DNA from: Dama dama
Lineage: Eukaryota; Chordata; Mammalia; Artiodactyla; Cervidae
Direction: 5' to 3'
DNA length: 64,000 nt
NCBI RefSeq assembly: GCF_033118175.1
Contig: NC_083703.1
Location: 83,109,001 to 83,173,000 of the forward strand
In this document: one piece after another, positions 10,332 through 21,945 of the stretch
Numbering within the stretch: position 1 is the first letter of the stretch
Layout of the letters: each line of letters begins with the position of its first letter
Notes under the pieces: model-generated
What the model was told of the DNA's origin: nothing
Databases searched by the model: none
What the model saw: the letters and a program-made list of their open reading frames with translations, nothing else
Translations under genes and position numbers: made by a program

Positions 10332-11999
10332 ATCGGTTCAATTCAGTCACTGAGTCGTGTCTGACTCTGCAGCCCTATAGACTGTAGCACGCCAGGCCTC
10401 CCTGTCTATCAGTAACTCCCGGAGTTTACCCAAACTCGTGTCCATTGAGTTGGTGATGCCATCCAACCATCTCATCCTCTGTCGTCCCCTGCTCCTCCTG
10501 CCCTCAATCTTTCTCAGCATCAGGGTCCTTTGAAATGAGTCAGCTCTTCACATAAGGTGGCCAAAGCTTTGGAGTTTCAGCTTCAACATCAGTCTTTTCA
10601 ATGAACACTCAGGTCTGATCTCATTTAGAATGGACTGGTTGGATCCCCTTGCAGTCCAAGGGACTCTCGAGTCTTCTCCAACACCACAGTTCAAAAGCAT
10701 CCATTCTTCAGCAGTCAGCTTTCTTGACAGTCCAACTCTCCCATCCATACATGACCACTGGAAAAACCATAGCCTTGACTAGACAGACCTTTGTCAGCAA
10801 AGTAACATCTCTGCTTTTTAATATACTGTCTAGGTTGGTAATAACTTTTCTTCCAAGGAGTAAGTGTTATTTCATGGCTGCAGTCACCATCTGCAGTGAT
10901 TTTGGAGCCCCCCGAAATAATGTCAGCCACTGTTTCCCCATCTATTTTCCATGAAGTGATGGGACCAGATGCCATGATCTTAGTTTTCTGAATGTTGAGC
11001 TTTAAGCCAACATTTTCACTCTCGTCTTTCACTTTCATCAAGAGGCTCTTTAGTTCTTCTTCACTTTCTTCCATAAGGGTTGTGCCATCTGCATTGCTGA
11101 TATTTCTCTCGGCAATCTTGAATTTAGCTTGTGCTTCATCCAGCGTGGTATTTCTCATGATATACTCTGCATAGAAGTTAAATAAGCAGGGTGACAATAT
11201 ATAGCTTTGATATGCTCCTTTCCCGATTTGGAACCAGTCTGTTGTTCCATGTCTGGTTCTGACTGTTGCTTCTTGACCTGCATACAGATTTCTCAAGAGG
11301 CATGTCAGGTGGTCTGGTATTCCCATCGTTTGTGAATTTTCCACAGTTTATTGTGACCCACATAGTCAAAGGCTTTGGCATAGTCAATAAAGCAGAAATA
11401 GATATTTTTTCTGGAACTCTCTTGGTTTTTTGATGATTCAGTGGATGTTGGCAATTTGATCTCTGGTTTCTCTGCCTTTTCTAAAACCAGCTTGAAGATC
11501 TGGAAGTTCGCAGTTCATGTATTGTTCAAGCCTGGCTTGGAGAATTTTGAGCATCATTTTGCTATTGTATGAGATGAGTGCAATTGTGCAGTAGTTGGAG
11601 CATTCTTTGGCATTGCCTTTCTTTGGGATTGGAATGACAACTGACCTTTTCCAGTCCTGTGGCCACTTCTGAGTTTTCCAAATTTGCTGGCATATTGAGT
11701 GCAACACTTTCAGAGCATCATCTTTTAGGATCTGAAATAGCTCAACTGGAATTCCATCACCTCTACTAGCTTTGTTTGTAGTTTTGTCTCCTAAGGCCCA
11801 CTTGACTTCACATTCCAGGATGTCTGGCTCTAGATGAGTGATCACACCATCTTGATTATCTGGTTCATGAAGATCTTTTTTGTACAGTTCTTCTGTGTTT
11901 TCTTGCCACCCCTTCTTAATATCTTCTGCTTCTGTTAGGTCCATACCATTTCTGTCCTTTACTGAGCCCATCTTTGCGTGAAATGTTCTCATAAGCATA
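10332..11999 (-). mobile_element. BovB LINE, 5'-truncated, decayed
   Basis: In minus sense this gives BovB (RTE-clade) reverse transcriptase: VIPIPKKGNAKECSNY near 11590-11640, DLQAGFRKGR near 11480, and further blocks down to IQKTKIMASGPITSW near 10960-11000. The 3' end is at the left (attcagtcactgagtcgtgt). The catalytic region is damaged: the usual Y-A-D-D reads N-A-D-G near 11085-11095, and the frame is broken between about 11340 and 11440. It is a dead copy. The 5' end is lost at about 11999, where another insertion begins. Confidence 0.9.
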
Positions 12000-12001
12000 A
12001 G

Positions 12002-12155
12002 TTTTTTTTTTTTTTTTCCATTTATTTTTATTAGTTGGAGGCTAATTACTTTACAGTATTGTAGTGGGTTTCTCCAAAGAAGAAATACAAATGGCTAACA
12101 AACACATGAAAAGATTCTCAACATCACTCATTATCAGAGAAATGCAAATCTTAAG
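12002..12155. mobile_element. Tiny 5'-inverted L1 insertion with target-site duplication
   Basis: Begins with a run of T followed by the reverse complement of the L1 3' end (ttagttggaggctaattact), then switches at about 12068 to forward L1 3' sequence (ggctaacaaacacatgaaaa). It is flanked by near-identical copies of taagcataagtttt at about 11991-12006 and 12153-12167. This inverted structure with a duplication is typical of twin-primed L1 integration. Confidence 0.75.
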
Positions 12156-12334
12156 CATAAGTTTTAAGGGTGCTATTGCAGGAAGTGGCCACAAGGCGTC
12201 AGGAGTTTTTCATTCCCAGTTGTGATTGCCTTGAAAGTGAAAACTTTCAAGTTTTAATCCAGGAGTGTAATTCAATATGGAATGTACCTGAAGAAACACC
12301 CAAAACCTTGTGTGTTCTTTCTGAGCATTCTTAT

Positions 12335-12475
12335 TTATTTATTTTAAATTTTTAAAAATTTACTGGCAGGTCCATGTGGCATGTGGGATTTTTAGTTCCC
12401 TGACCAAGTGTCGAACCCTCACCCCCTGCATTTGAAGCACAGAATCTTAACCACTGGACTGCAGGGAAGTCCCCC
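12335..12475 (-). repeat. CHR-type SINE (antisense)
   Basis: Reverse signature: ttactggcaggtccatgtgg, gttccctgaccaagtgtcga, accactggactgcagggaag followed by tccc. Confidence 0.75.
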
Positions 12476-12654
12476 TAAGCATTATTTTTTTAAAGTAACC
12501 TTTATTTCATATTGTAGTAGCATTGATATACCATGTGTTGTTGGTGGCAGGTGAACCGAGTGTATTTTCTATTTTGTTTTTGTTCAGTTGCCAAGTCAGG
12601 TCTTTTTGTAGGAGCGCTCCCTTTGCTACAGGCCCTGTTATACTGGTAAGACAT

Positions 12655-12965
12655 CTATTTGTACATGCATAAGTGTACATAAATGTAAATATCTAGGTAC
12701 ATCGATATGTAAATGTCCAGATAGAGATATAAATGTCTAGGTATGTAGATATACAAATGTCTATATGCATAGAAATACACATTGTAGGTACATAGATGTA
12801 TAAATACTTAGGTTCATAGAGACATAAATATCTATATACATAGACATATAAATGTATATGTACATATAGACATAACTATCTATGTATATACAGATATAAA
12901 TATCTATTATAGATACATATAGACATAGATATCTATATACATAGACATGTAAATATCTGTATACA
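12655..12965. repeat. AT-rich microsatellite / low-complexity array
   Basis: Imperfect repetition of units such as atagacatataaatatctat and tacatag over about 300 bp. The minus-strand frame of 80 residues here is a repeat artefact (I-Y-I/V-Y runs). Confidence 0.8.
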
Positions 12966-12969
12966 CGGA

Positions 12970-13785
12970 GGATGTTTACACAGTGGACAATGAAGGAGAC
13001 CACCTTATAGACAAAATAAGTGATACAGATAGTGGCATTTATAAGAGCATACTAGGAGAGAGAAACAAACAATTTCAAACAAAGAGAACACAGCTAAGCA
13101 AGATGCATGTGACTAGTTTTAATCTGAGGGCACTAAACCAACAAGTCCACAGGGGGTCAGTAGATGATGGCACAGTCTGGAAGGGTGAGATAGTGAAAAC
13201 TAGTTAAATGTTTCATCTTTGTTTGTAAAGTATAGCTTATACATTTTTGGATTCATACTTGTTACCTCCTTAAGTATGTATCATCCTATATATCCTCATA
13301 TGCCCACATCCAAACTGTTTCAACTCAAATCAAGCATAACTCCAACTTGTTGCAACTCTAGTAAGTCAACTGTTGGAGTTTCATGAAAAAGACACATTGT
13401 GATTCTTTTGTATAGACCAGTAATGGTTAGGATTTCTGTCTAATTTTTTTTTTTTTTGGGGGGGGGGTCTTTAAAGATCGTTTAAAATTTCAACACTTCT
13501 CCCTGCTTCACCTTGTTCTGATTCAATTGACATTGGAAAAGTTATGGAAGGAGTGTTTAATATAATCTGAACACACAAGGTATCTATTGTTTGGTGTACA
13601 TAAAGATCTGAGAAGTAGACTTCGATGGATGTAAAAATAAATATTGTGGATATAGAACATAATTAGAAATTGCGACAGTCATTTGACCAGAGAGCAATCA
13701 CAATGGATCCACTTCATCTCCCAAACCCATGAGGACAAGTTTATCTTGGTAATAATATCAGCAACTGAAGAGTTAAAATGTTTAA
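12970..13785. other. Intergenic, nothing identified
   Basis: No gene or named repeat recognised. A T-run followed by a G-run at about 13447-13469 is a simple-sequence tract. Confidence 0.4.
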
Positions 13786-13789
13786 AAGT

Positions 13790-14471
13790 TGTTGCTGAAG
13801 GATAAGACACCAGGATTCTTGGCCTCCGGAGGAGACGAATTCAATCCAGGGCCAGAGACGAGGCTGCATCGCTCAGAGCTTTTGTGTAATAAAGTTTTAT
13901 TAAAGTATAAAGGAGATAGAGAAAGTTTCTGACATAGGCATCAGAAGGGGGCAAAAGAGTACCCCTCTCCTTCTCTTTAGCTGTATGTTATATAGTCACT
14001 CACAGTCTGTTAATGAAAAGAAAGGAGTGTCATAAAATGTAGAATGGCACCAGATAATTCATCCCTGGCCATAAAACCATTGACTTGAATCTTGTAGAAG
14101 GGCAGAATACCAACAAATAGTTTCATTTACATAGATTAGGGGAAGAATACCTGAGTAAGAAGGTTGGGCCATTTGGTGGAACCAACTTGAAGATAGAGTC
14201 TGGGGTTCATTAACATAGCTTAAGACAATATTTCCATAAGAAAAAGCAACGTATTGGTTAACTCTAGGTTTGAGAGTAGTTAGCTTTAGGTGAAATCAGG
14301 TGTCATGGCAACACAGCATTTTAAGAGAAACCTCCTTTTAAATTTGTATAGAGAAGGAAAATATCGCTGGTTTTTTTCCTCCTGCTGCTTAAGAGAGATA
14401 AAAATGTCTGGCACTTGCAGTCTCTTTCCTCCATTTGGAGACCCCTGGCTTTCCTGCCTGTTACCCTCTCA
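13790..14471 (-). mobile_element. Probable solo LTR of a bovine endogenous retrovirus
   Basis: The segment has TG at its left edge (tgttgctgaaggataagaca) and CA at its right edge (ttaccctctca). It contains an AATAAA hexamer in plus sense (gtgtaataaagttttatt) near 13885 and an LTR-like structure of about 680 bp. The text resembles bovine ERV LTRs, but I cannot name the family, and no convincing target-site duplication was found. Orientation is uncertain because signals can be read on either strand. Confidence 0.5.
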
Positions 14472-14787
14472 GTGTTATCACTGTGAAAAATGATTATGAA
14501 AAGAAATCTATGGAATGTTTTCATAGATAGGATGCAACTTTCCAAGAGGCTTTAAATTTCAGGTGAATGTTTTATTATTTGAAATCTTGAGTGGATTACA
14601 GACTCTGCAAATTTTACAGACTGTTCAAAGTTACATTCTCTTCCATCCTGGACTGAATCCATTACCTTTTGGTTCATGCACTTGTGACACACTTCATCAG
14701 CTTAGAGACAATCTGTGTTGGAGAGTGTTCTAAACCAATGTGTGCGTACCAGCTGCAGGTCTGACACGAAACATTCACTCTCATGTT

Positions 14788-15232
14788 GTTGTAGTTGCTG
14801 CTCAGTGGCTAAGTTGTGTCTGACTCTTTGTGACCCCATGGACTGCAGCACGCCAGGAATCCTTGCCCATCATCATCTCCTGGAGATTGTTCAAACTGCT
14901 GTCCGTTGAATCAGTGATGCCATCCAACCATCTCTTCCTCTATCATCCCCTTCTCCATTTGCCTTCAGTCTTTCCCAGCATCAATGTCTTTTCCAGTGGG
15001 TCGGCTCTTCACATCAGGGGGCCAAAGGATTGGAGCTTTGGTTTCAGCGTCAGTACTTCCTATGAATGTTCAGGACTGATTTCCTTTAGGATTGACTGGT
15101 TTGATCTCCTCGCAGACCCAGGGACTCTCAAGAGTCTTCTCTAGCACCACAGTTCAAAAGCATTAGTTCTTCAGTGCTCTGCCTTCTTTGTGGTCCTACC
15201 CTCACATCCATACATGACTACTGCAAAAACCA
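14788..15232 (-). mobile_element. BovB LINE 3' fragment
   Basis: The reverse complement of the BovB 3' end: tgctcagtggctaagttgtg, catccaaccatctcttcctc, and the conserved region ending near ctactgcaaaaaccag. Frames are short and broken. Confidence 0.85.
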
Positions 15233-15555
15233 GTAGCTTTTACTCTCACATATGGGATATCAAATTTGTTTTTACATATTGCCTGCTATATTTAGGCTCT
15301 TGGTTCATACTTCACGTACCCATGTAGTGTTGTATTTAAATCCAGTTTGAAACAGAGCTTTGTTTGAAGAACGTTTTGCCCACCAGCAGTGTTCTATTCT
15401 CACCAGCACCTCTTACCTTGGTGTGACATCTCAAAACTCAGAAACTCTTACATGTTGATATGAATATCAATTTCATCTTAGCAGAGTTTAAACAGAGAAG
15501 TGACAAAATCAGGGTGCCTATTTTATCAGGTTTCTCCAGGCAGAAAGTTGAAGCT

Positions 15556-15735
15556 TGATGTGGTTCAGTTGCTCAGCGTGTCCAACTGTTTGCAACCTCA
15601 TAGACTGCAGCATGCTGGGCTTCCCTGTCCTTCACTGTCTACCAGAGTTTGCTCAAACTCATGTTCATTATGTTGGTGATGCTATCCAACCATCTCGTCC
15701 TCTGTCATCCCCTTCTCCTCCTGCCCTCAGTCTTT
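15556..15735 (-). mobile_element. BovB LINE 3' terminal fragment
   Basis: Shows ggttcagttgctcagcgtgt, catccaaccatctcgtcctc and the terminal cctcctgccctcagtctttg in reverse. Heavily 5' truncated. Confidence 0.85.
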
Positions 15736-16444
15736 GAAATTGAAATTAGAAGGCAGAGTTCATACAGCTTATGGGCTCCTTGACTCAATTTTTTTTTTAA
15801 CAAGAATTTTCTTATGTATTTTTTCAAGTGTGACCTTTCATTCATATAATAGCAAATAACAGAATTAGAAGAAACCAATTTGAAACAACGGATTGTTTCT
15901 ACCCTGACAATCTGAACACAAAGGAACCAGTGGGAACCGCAAAGATCTGGGGGCGAAGCTTTTAAGAATATTTTAGGTTGGCAAATACTAACTAGTATGC
16001 TTTCCATTTCAACAATTTTAATTCTGATACAGAATATCCTTTTCTAGAAGGCTTCCAGTGTGGCTGCCTCCTGCTGGAAGCATGGGAGAGGGAATCAGGG
16101 CACTTTTTGTCTGTCTTTACAAAACACTGGACTCAACTCTAAGAAATCCCTGGATCTTCCCTGGATCCTGACCAACACATGGCCAAAGATACTGGTAACA
16201 GTTTTGTTTTGCCTGTTAAAGTGTTTAATGACAAAGATTCTTTCGGTTTCCTGATGTGGGTGACAGGCGGGGCCCAGTGATGATTTTTTCTTTAAGAAAC
16301 TTACTTGCTAGTTCCCACCTGAGGGTGAGGCCCCTGTCCAATGATGAGAGACCTGTGCCTCCAGGTAGAGCAACTTTACGCTAGTTTAAACCTGACCAAG
16401 TTCTGTCTGCATAGTAGATTTAGACCTCTCTGTCTTGTCTGGGA

Positions 16445-16655
16445 TTTTCCCTGGTGGCTTAGATGGTAAAGAATCTGCATGCAGTGCAGGAGAATTGGGT
16501 TCATCTCTGGATCGGGAAGATCCCCTGGAGAAGGGAATGACGACTTAATCCAGTATTCTTGCCTCCAGAATCCCATGGACAGAGGAGGCAGGAGGTCTAC
16601 AATCCATGTGGTCAGAAACAGTCAGACATGTCTGAACGAAGAACACTTTGACTTT
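16445..16655 (+). repeat. Bov-tA-type SINE
   Basis: ttccctggtggcttagatgg head, cgggaagatcccctggagaa middle and cagtcagacatgtctgaacg end. Confidence 0.85.
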
Positions 16656-16659
16656 TCAA

Positions 16660-17740
16660 TCCTGTCTGCACTGATTATGTTTAGACAGGACATCTTGCTT
16701 TCTGCAATGAGAATATTGACACCTGACCATGTTCTGTGTGCACGAGGACGTGGAGACCTGGGTGCGGACTGGGCCTGGCCTCCGTCCTGGAAAACTCCAT
16801 GCCTGTGTCTGAATGTCAGTGCTCAGAGGTCTGGGGCCTGGAGCTGAGGTGGGCTTCTCTGGGTAATGTGCCCTCCTCTGAGTGGGGTTCCATGGCCCTC
16901 CCAGGGGTCAGTGCTGCAGTAGGGCTCTTAGTCTATCCTCCTGCCAGGGTCACCTGCACTGAGGCTCATGGAGACTCCTCAGGTGGGCTCCTTGGTAATT
17001 ATTCCAGTTTTTCAGCGCATTCAGTTTGAGTAGGGAGGCAGGTTCACCTGGCTAATTGATTCCAGGGTACAAGGATCAGGCAAAAACCAACGGGCAGCAG
17101 GTGAGGTTGCTATGTGATCGCCTTCCCATCGGCCGTCCCTGCTCAGCCGACACCAGACCTGCCCCTCGTCTTCTAGCCCCGTGCATGGTGTATTTTCTCA
17201 ACACCTCAGTGGGAAAACAAACAACAGAGCCTGCTGGAACCAATGCAGTGTGTTCAACATTATCGTGACAGCTGTCAAAACAGTATCAGACAGAACGAAA
17301 GGGCAGGAGAGGAGGACTTCTCTGGGACGAGAGGAGGTTCCAGGAACCCACTCGTTTCCACCTTTGGGGCCCAGCCATCAGGGACCTGGTGTCCTAACCA
17401 AGAGTCATGCGGCCCCAGATGCAGGGTTTGGAGACTGTGTGGGTCTCACCCCATCCACAGGGGCCGGATCCTGTGCCCAGAGACCCCGTGTCTGCTCTTC
17501 ACCTCTGTGCGTCTTGCCCCTTGGCGATTCCCAATATCTGAATTGAGGGTGTTGCCCTGATTAACCTGTGGTCTCTCTCTTCTCTTCATCTTGAGACATT
17601 CACATGAGGTCAGGCACCTTTGAATGGGTTGCTGCTCTGTGTTCTGATGGGTGAAAACCTTTGGTGGTGTCATATTAACATCATAGTGTATCACAGACCT
17701 AATCTGTAGGGTCGCCACTGTCTGGGGTCCCCTAGATGGA
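16660..17740. other. GC-moderate unassigned stretch with overlapping short frames
   Basis: Several open frames of 70-122 residues overlap on both strands, none with a recognisable domain or splice structure. I do not call a gene. Confidence 0.35.
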
Positions 17741-17744
17741 TTTT

Positions 17745-19060
17745 CTGTAATTTAATTTTTATTTTCTATTGGAGTCAGGTCGATTACCACTGTCTTATTA
17801 GTTTTAGCTGTACAGTAACTTAATTTGATTTTATATAGAGTGAATCTATTCTTTTTCCATTTTTTCCTCATATAGATTATTACAGTCTCTTTATTAGAGT
17901 TCCCTGTTCTTTTCACTAGGTCCTATTTGCTTATCAATTTGCTAGATCTTAGTGTGTATATTAATCCTAAACTCTTTATCCCTTCTTACTCTCTTTTGAT
18001 ACTCATAATTTGATTTTCGCAGGCTGTGAAGTCTGTTTTGTACATTAGTCATTGGTATGAATTTATAGATTGTGCCCGTAAGTGATATCTCATGATATTT
18101 TTCTTTCTGTGTCTGAGTTCCCTCACTTGGGGTGATGATTTCTTAGCACACCCATGCTGCTGACAGCATCCCTGTTTCACTCTGTTTTACGGTTGAGTGG
18201 TGTTCCAGTGTAGATGTACCGCCTTGTCTTCACTTTTCTTCCACAGGACCTTTTGGTGGATTCCGTGTCTTGCCTATTGAAATAGTCCTGCCCTGAAAAT
18301 CAAGGTGCACGTGTCATTTTGAATGGTGATTTTCTGTGGACCGCGCTTCCCTTTATAGCTCAGTTCGTAAAGAATCCACCTGTAATGCAGCAGACCCCAG
18401 TTCGATTCCTGGGACAGGAAGATCCGCTGGAGAAGCGATGGGCTACCCACTCCAGTATTCTTGGGCTTCCTTTGTGGCTCAGCTGGTAAAGAATCTGCCT
18501 GCAATGTGGGAGACCTGGGCTTGATCCCTGGGTTGGGAAGATCCCCTGGAGAAGGGAAAGGCTACCCACTCCAGTGTTCTGGCCTAGAGAATTCCATGGA
18601 CTGTATAGTCCATAGTGTTGCAAAGTGTTGAACATGACTGAGTGACTTTCACTTCCTATTCTCTGAACCTAGGCCCATGAGTTCGATTGCAGGGTCTATG
18701 TCTTGTATTTCTTGGAAGCTCCATGCTGTTTTCCATAGCGCGTTCACCATTTACATTCCCAAAAAGATTGTAGGAGGATTTCATTTTCTGTGTATTCTTT
18801 GCAGATGTTTTATTTTATTTATTTATTTAATCTTTATTCTTTGTAGATCATTTTGATGATGGCCACTGTGACCAGCGTGAGGTGATACCTTAGTGTAGAT
18901 TTGATTGGCATTGATTTAATAATTATTGGTGTGGACTATCTATCCATGTGCTTTATTATTTTATACTTTGTGAGTACAATTTATCTCTTGAAACTGGCCT
19001 CTTGCAACTTGGCCCTGTTTGGAATTCTTTTCTGATGAAATACCCCGGGACATTTCTTGA
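17745..19060 (-). mobile_element. Old L1 3' sequence (antisense), interrupted by a SINE
   Basis: Reverse L1 3' end features: the gtgaagtctgttttgtacat block, ctgacagcatccctgtttca, the block around gagtggtgttccagtgtaga, and resumption after the SINE with catgctgttttccatagcgc and gtgaggtgataccttagtgt. The element is much decayed. Confidence 0.6.
18345..18655 (+). repeat. Dimeric Bov-tA SINE
   Basis: Two successive tRNA-like heads (tatagctcagttcgtaaaga and tgtggctcagctggtaaaga) each followed by a body with cccctggagaag-type text, ending with aacatgactgagtgactttc. Confidence 0.85.
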
Positions 19061-19127
19061 TAGCAGATGTCATTTAAAGCTCTGTCAAACTTGTGACTGT
19101 TTAGAGCCCTTCAACACCTGTTTTATG

Positions 19128-19365
19128 GCTTCCCTGCTCACTCAGTGGTAAAAGAATCCACCTGCAATGCAGGAGACTTTGAGGAGACCTGAGCTCCATC
19201 CCTGGGTTGGGAAGATTCGCTGAAGAAGGAAATGGCAAACCACTCCAGTATTCTTGCCTGGAGAATCCCATGGGCATCCTTTGTCCTGACAGGCTACAGT
19301 CCATGGGGTTGCAAAGAGTCGGACATTACTGAGCGACTAAGCCCAGCACACAGTACACTATTAAA
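19128..19365 (+). repeat. Bov-tA-type SINE bordering the NUMT
   Basis: ttccctgctcactcagtggt head and gagtcggacattactgagcg tail; mitochondrial-like sequence begins a few bases downstream. Confidence 0.85.
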
Positions 19366-19370
19366 TTAAT

Positions 19371-20185
19371 TGATGGTGAAGTTTGGTATAGCACAGACAT
19401 GGGTGCAAGTTTTTGTCATGCTCATAGGATGAAGCCAGATGTTAGTAAAATGTCTTGTATACCTTCTGGTACTCCAATGTGAGATGCAGATATTGCCAGT
19501 TTTATTCATAAGGCTATTGTTATTAATATGGATGCTGTTGGATTAAATAATTTTGAGGCAGTGCATTGGCCTGAGAATAATAAATAATGACAGTTATCAT
19601 GAGTCATATTGATGTGGTGGATTGTGTCAAGTATTTAGTTGATGCTTCTGTTGCTCCTGGGTTGAATTTATTTATTATGATGGGGATCATGCCTAATATA
19701 TTTATTTCAAAGCCAAATCAGATAAGTAATCAATGGAGATAATTATAATGACAATAAATCCTGAGAAAATAGTTGATAGGATAATGATAAAGATGATGGG
19801 ATTTATTAGTACAGAAAGGGTATAAATGAACATTTTTGGGGTACAGTCCCAATAGTTTAAATAGCTGACCTTACTTATAGAATGTGGTGTAATTTGGTAG
19901 CACAGTGAACTTTGGATTCTTAAGGGTATGTTCAACTCCTACAATTCTAGATAAGAGGATTTAAATCTCTATTATTTACTCTCTCAAAGTAACTCTAGTC
20001 TGACACATTTCTTATGCTTGTGGAAGAGTACTTGATAATAGGATGGATAAGGATATGTGTCATATGCATAGGGCTTAGTGTTAGGGATAGAAAATATTGG
20101 AGAGTAAATGTATTCATTGGTCATATTGAAATCAGGGGTCTAATGCTCAAATTGATAGGAAGGAGACTGTTAATAATAGTGATTT
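19371..20185 (-). pseudogene. NUMT segment 1: mitochondrial ND2, tRNA-Met/Gln/Ile, ND1 3' end
   Basis: The reverse complement follows mitochondrial gene order. Along plus coordinates: ND2 (19371-19825; e.g. FNPGATEASTKYL), tRNA-Met-like (19825-19876), tRNA-Gln-like (about 19877-19946), tRNA-Ile-like (19947-20012), and the C-terminal part of ND1 (20013-20185). Stops and substitutions interrupt all frames, so this is a nuclear copy, not functional mitochondrial DNA. It ends abruptly at a BovB 3' end. The ND1 N-terminal part reappears at 31084. Confidence 0.9.
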
Positions 20186-21430
20186 GGTTCAGTTCAGTTG
20201 CTCAGTCCCGTCCGACCCTTTGTGACCCCATGGACTGCAACATTCCAGGCCTCACTGTCCATCACCAACTCCTGGAGTCGACCCAAACCCATGTCCATTG
20301 AGTCGGTGATGCCATCTCACCATCTCATCCTCTGTCGTCCCCTTCTCCTCCCGCCTTCAATCTGACCCAGCATCAGGGTCTTTTCAAATAAGTCAAGTCT
20401 TCACATCAGGTGGTCAAAGTATTGGAGTTTCAGCTTTAGCATCAGTCCTTCCAATGAACATCCAGGGCTGATCTCCTTTAGGATGGACTGGTTGGATCTC
20501 CTTGCAGTCCAAGGGACTGTCAAGAGTCTTCTCCAATACCACGGTTCAAAACCATCCAAAACCATTCTTCGGCACTGAGCTTTCCTTATAGTCCAACTCT
20601 CACATGCATACATGACTACTGGAAAAACCATAGCTTTGACTAGACCAACCTTTGTTGACAAAGTAATGTCACTGCTTTTTAATACGCTGTCTAGGTGTGT
20701 CATAGTTTTTTTTTTTTCCCAAATAGTAAGCATCTTTTAATTTCATGGCTGCAGTCACCATCTGTAGTGATTTTGGAGCCCCCCCCCAAAAGTCTGTCAC
20801 TGTTTCCATTGTTTCCCCATCTATTTACCATGAAGTGATGGGACCAGATGCCATGATTTTAGTTTTCTGAATGTTGAGTTTTAAGCCAACTTTTTCACTC
20901 TCCTCTTTCACTTTCATCAAGAGGCTCTTTAGTTCTACTTCACTTTCTGCCATGTGGGTGGTGTCATCTGCATGTCTGAGGTTATTGTTATTGCTCCTGG
21001 CAATCTCGATTCCAGCTTGTGCTTCCTCCAGCACAGGGTTTCTCATGAGGTACTGTGCATATAAGTTAAATAAGCAGGGTGATAATATACAGCCTTTACG
21101 TACTCCATTTCGTGTTTTGAACCAATCTGTTGTTCTATGTCCAGTTCTAACTGTTGCTTCCTGACCTGCATACAGGTTTCTCAGGAGGCTTGTCAAGTGG
21201 TCTGGTATTCCCATGTCTTTCAGAATTTTCCATAGTTTATTGTGATCCACACAGTCAAAGTCTTTGGCATAGTCAATAAAACAGAAATAGATGCTTTTCT
21301 GGAACTCTCTTGCTTTTTCGATGATCCAGTGGATGTTGGCAATTTGATCTCTGGTTCCTCTGTCTTTTCTAAAACCAGCTTGAACATCTCGATGTTCACA
21401 GTTCACATATTGCTGAAGCCTGGCGGACAC
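20186..21430 (-). mobile_element. BovB LINE 3' half, truncated
   Basis: Minus-sense translation gives long BovB RT: DVQAGFRKDRGTRDQIANIH, FCFIDYAKDFDCVDHNKLWK, GCILSPCLFNLYAQYLMRN and LRHADDTTHMAESEVELKSL (HADD in place of YADD). The 3' end (ttcagttcagttgctcagtc) is at the left, next to the NUMT. It stops in a C-run at about 21430. The 207- and 110-residue frames here are this element, not host genes. Confidence 0.92.
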
Positions 21431-21945
21431 CCCCCCCCCCCACCCCACAAATAAATTCTGTCACTGTTTCCATTATTTTCCCATCTATTTGCCATGAAGT
21501 GATGAAGCTAGTTGCCACGACCTTAGTTTTCTGATTGTTGAGTTTTAAGTACACTTTTTTCCAAAGAGGGTGTTTGCTTTTACCAGTACATTCACTTGGC
21601 AGAACTCTATTAGCCTTTGCCTTGCTTCATTCTGTACTCCAAAGCCAAATTTGCCTGTTACTCCAGGAGTTTCTTGACCTCCTTCTTTTGCATCCCAGTC
21701 TTGCAGGTCTTCATAGAACTGTTCAACTTCAGCTTCTTCAGCAATACTGGTCAGGGCACAGCTTTGGATTACTGTGATATTGAATGGTTTGCCTTGGAAA
21801 TGAACAGAAATCCTTCTGTCATTTTTGAGACTGCATGCAAGTACTGCATTTCAGACTCTCTTTTTGACTATGATGGCTACTCCATTTCCTCTAAGGGATT
21901 CTTGCCCACAGTAGTAGATATAATGGCTTCAATAATATGTGAATT
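21431..21945 (-). mobile_element. BovB fragments, rearranged (RT C-terminal piece and endonuclease piece)
   Basis: 21440-21550 repeats, in minus sense, the BovB segment around GPITS/IQK. 21550-21945 then matches the BovB upstream endonuclease region in reverse (tgcatgcaagtactgcattt, ccacagtagtagatataatg). The jump between non-adjacent parts indicates an internal deletion or separate insertion. Confidence 0.7.

Noticed and set aside
10715..11998. Reverse transcriptase frames as possible host genes
   Set aside because: They match the BovB LINE read at several other places in the window and are broken by frameshifts and stops.
12761..13003. 80-residue Tyr/Ile-rich frame
   Set aside because: It is a translation of the AT-rich microsatellite.
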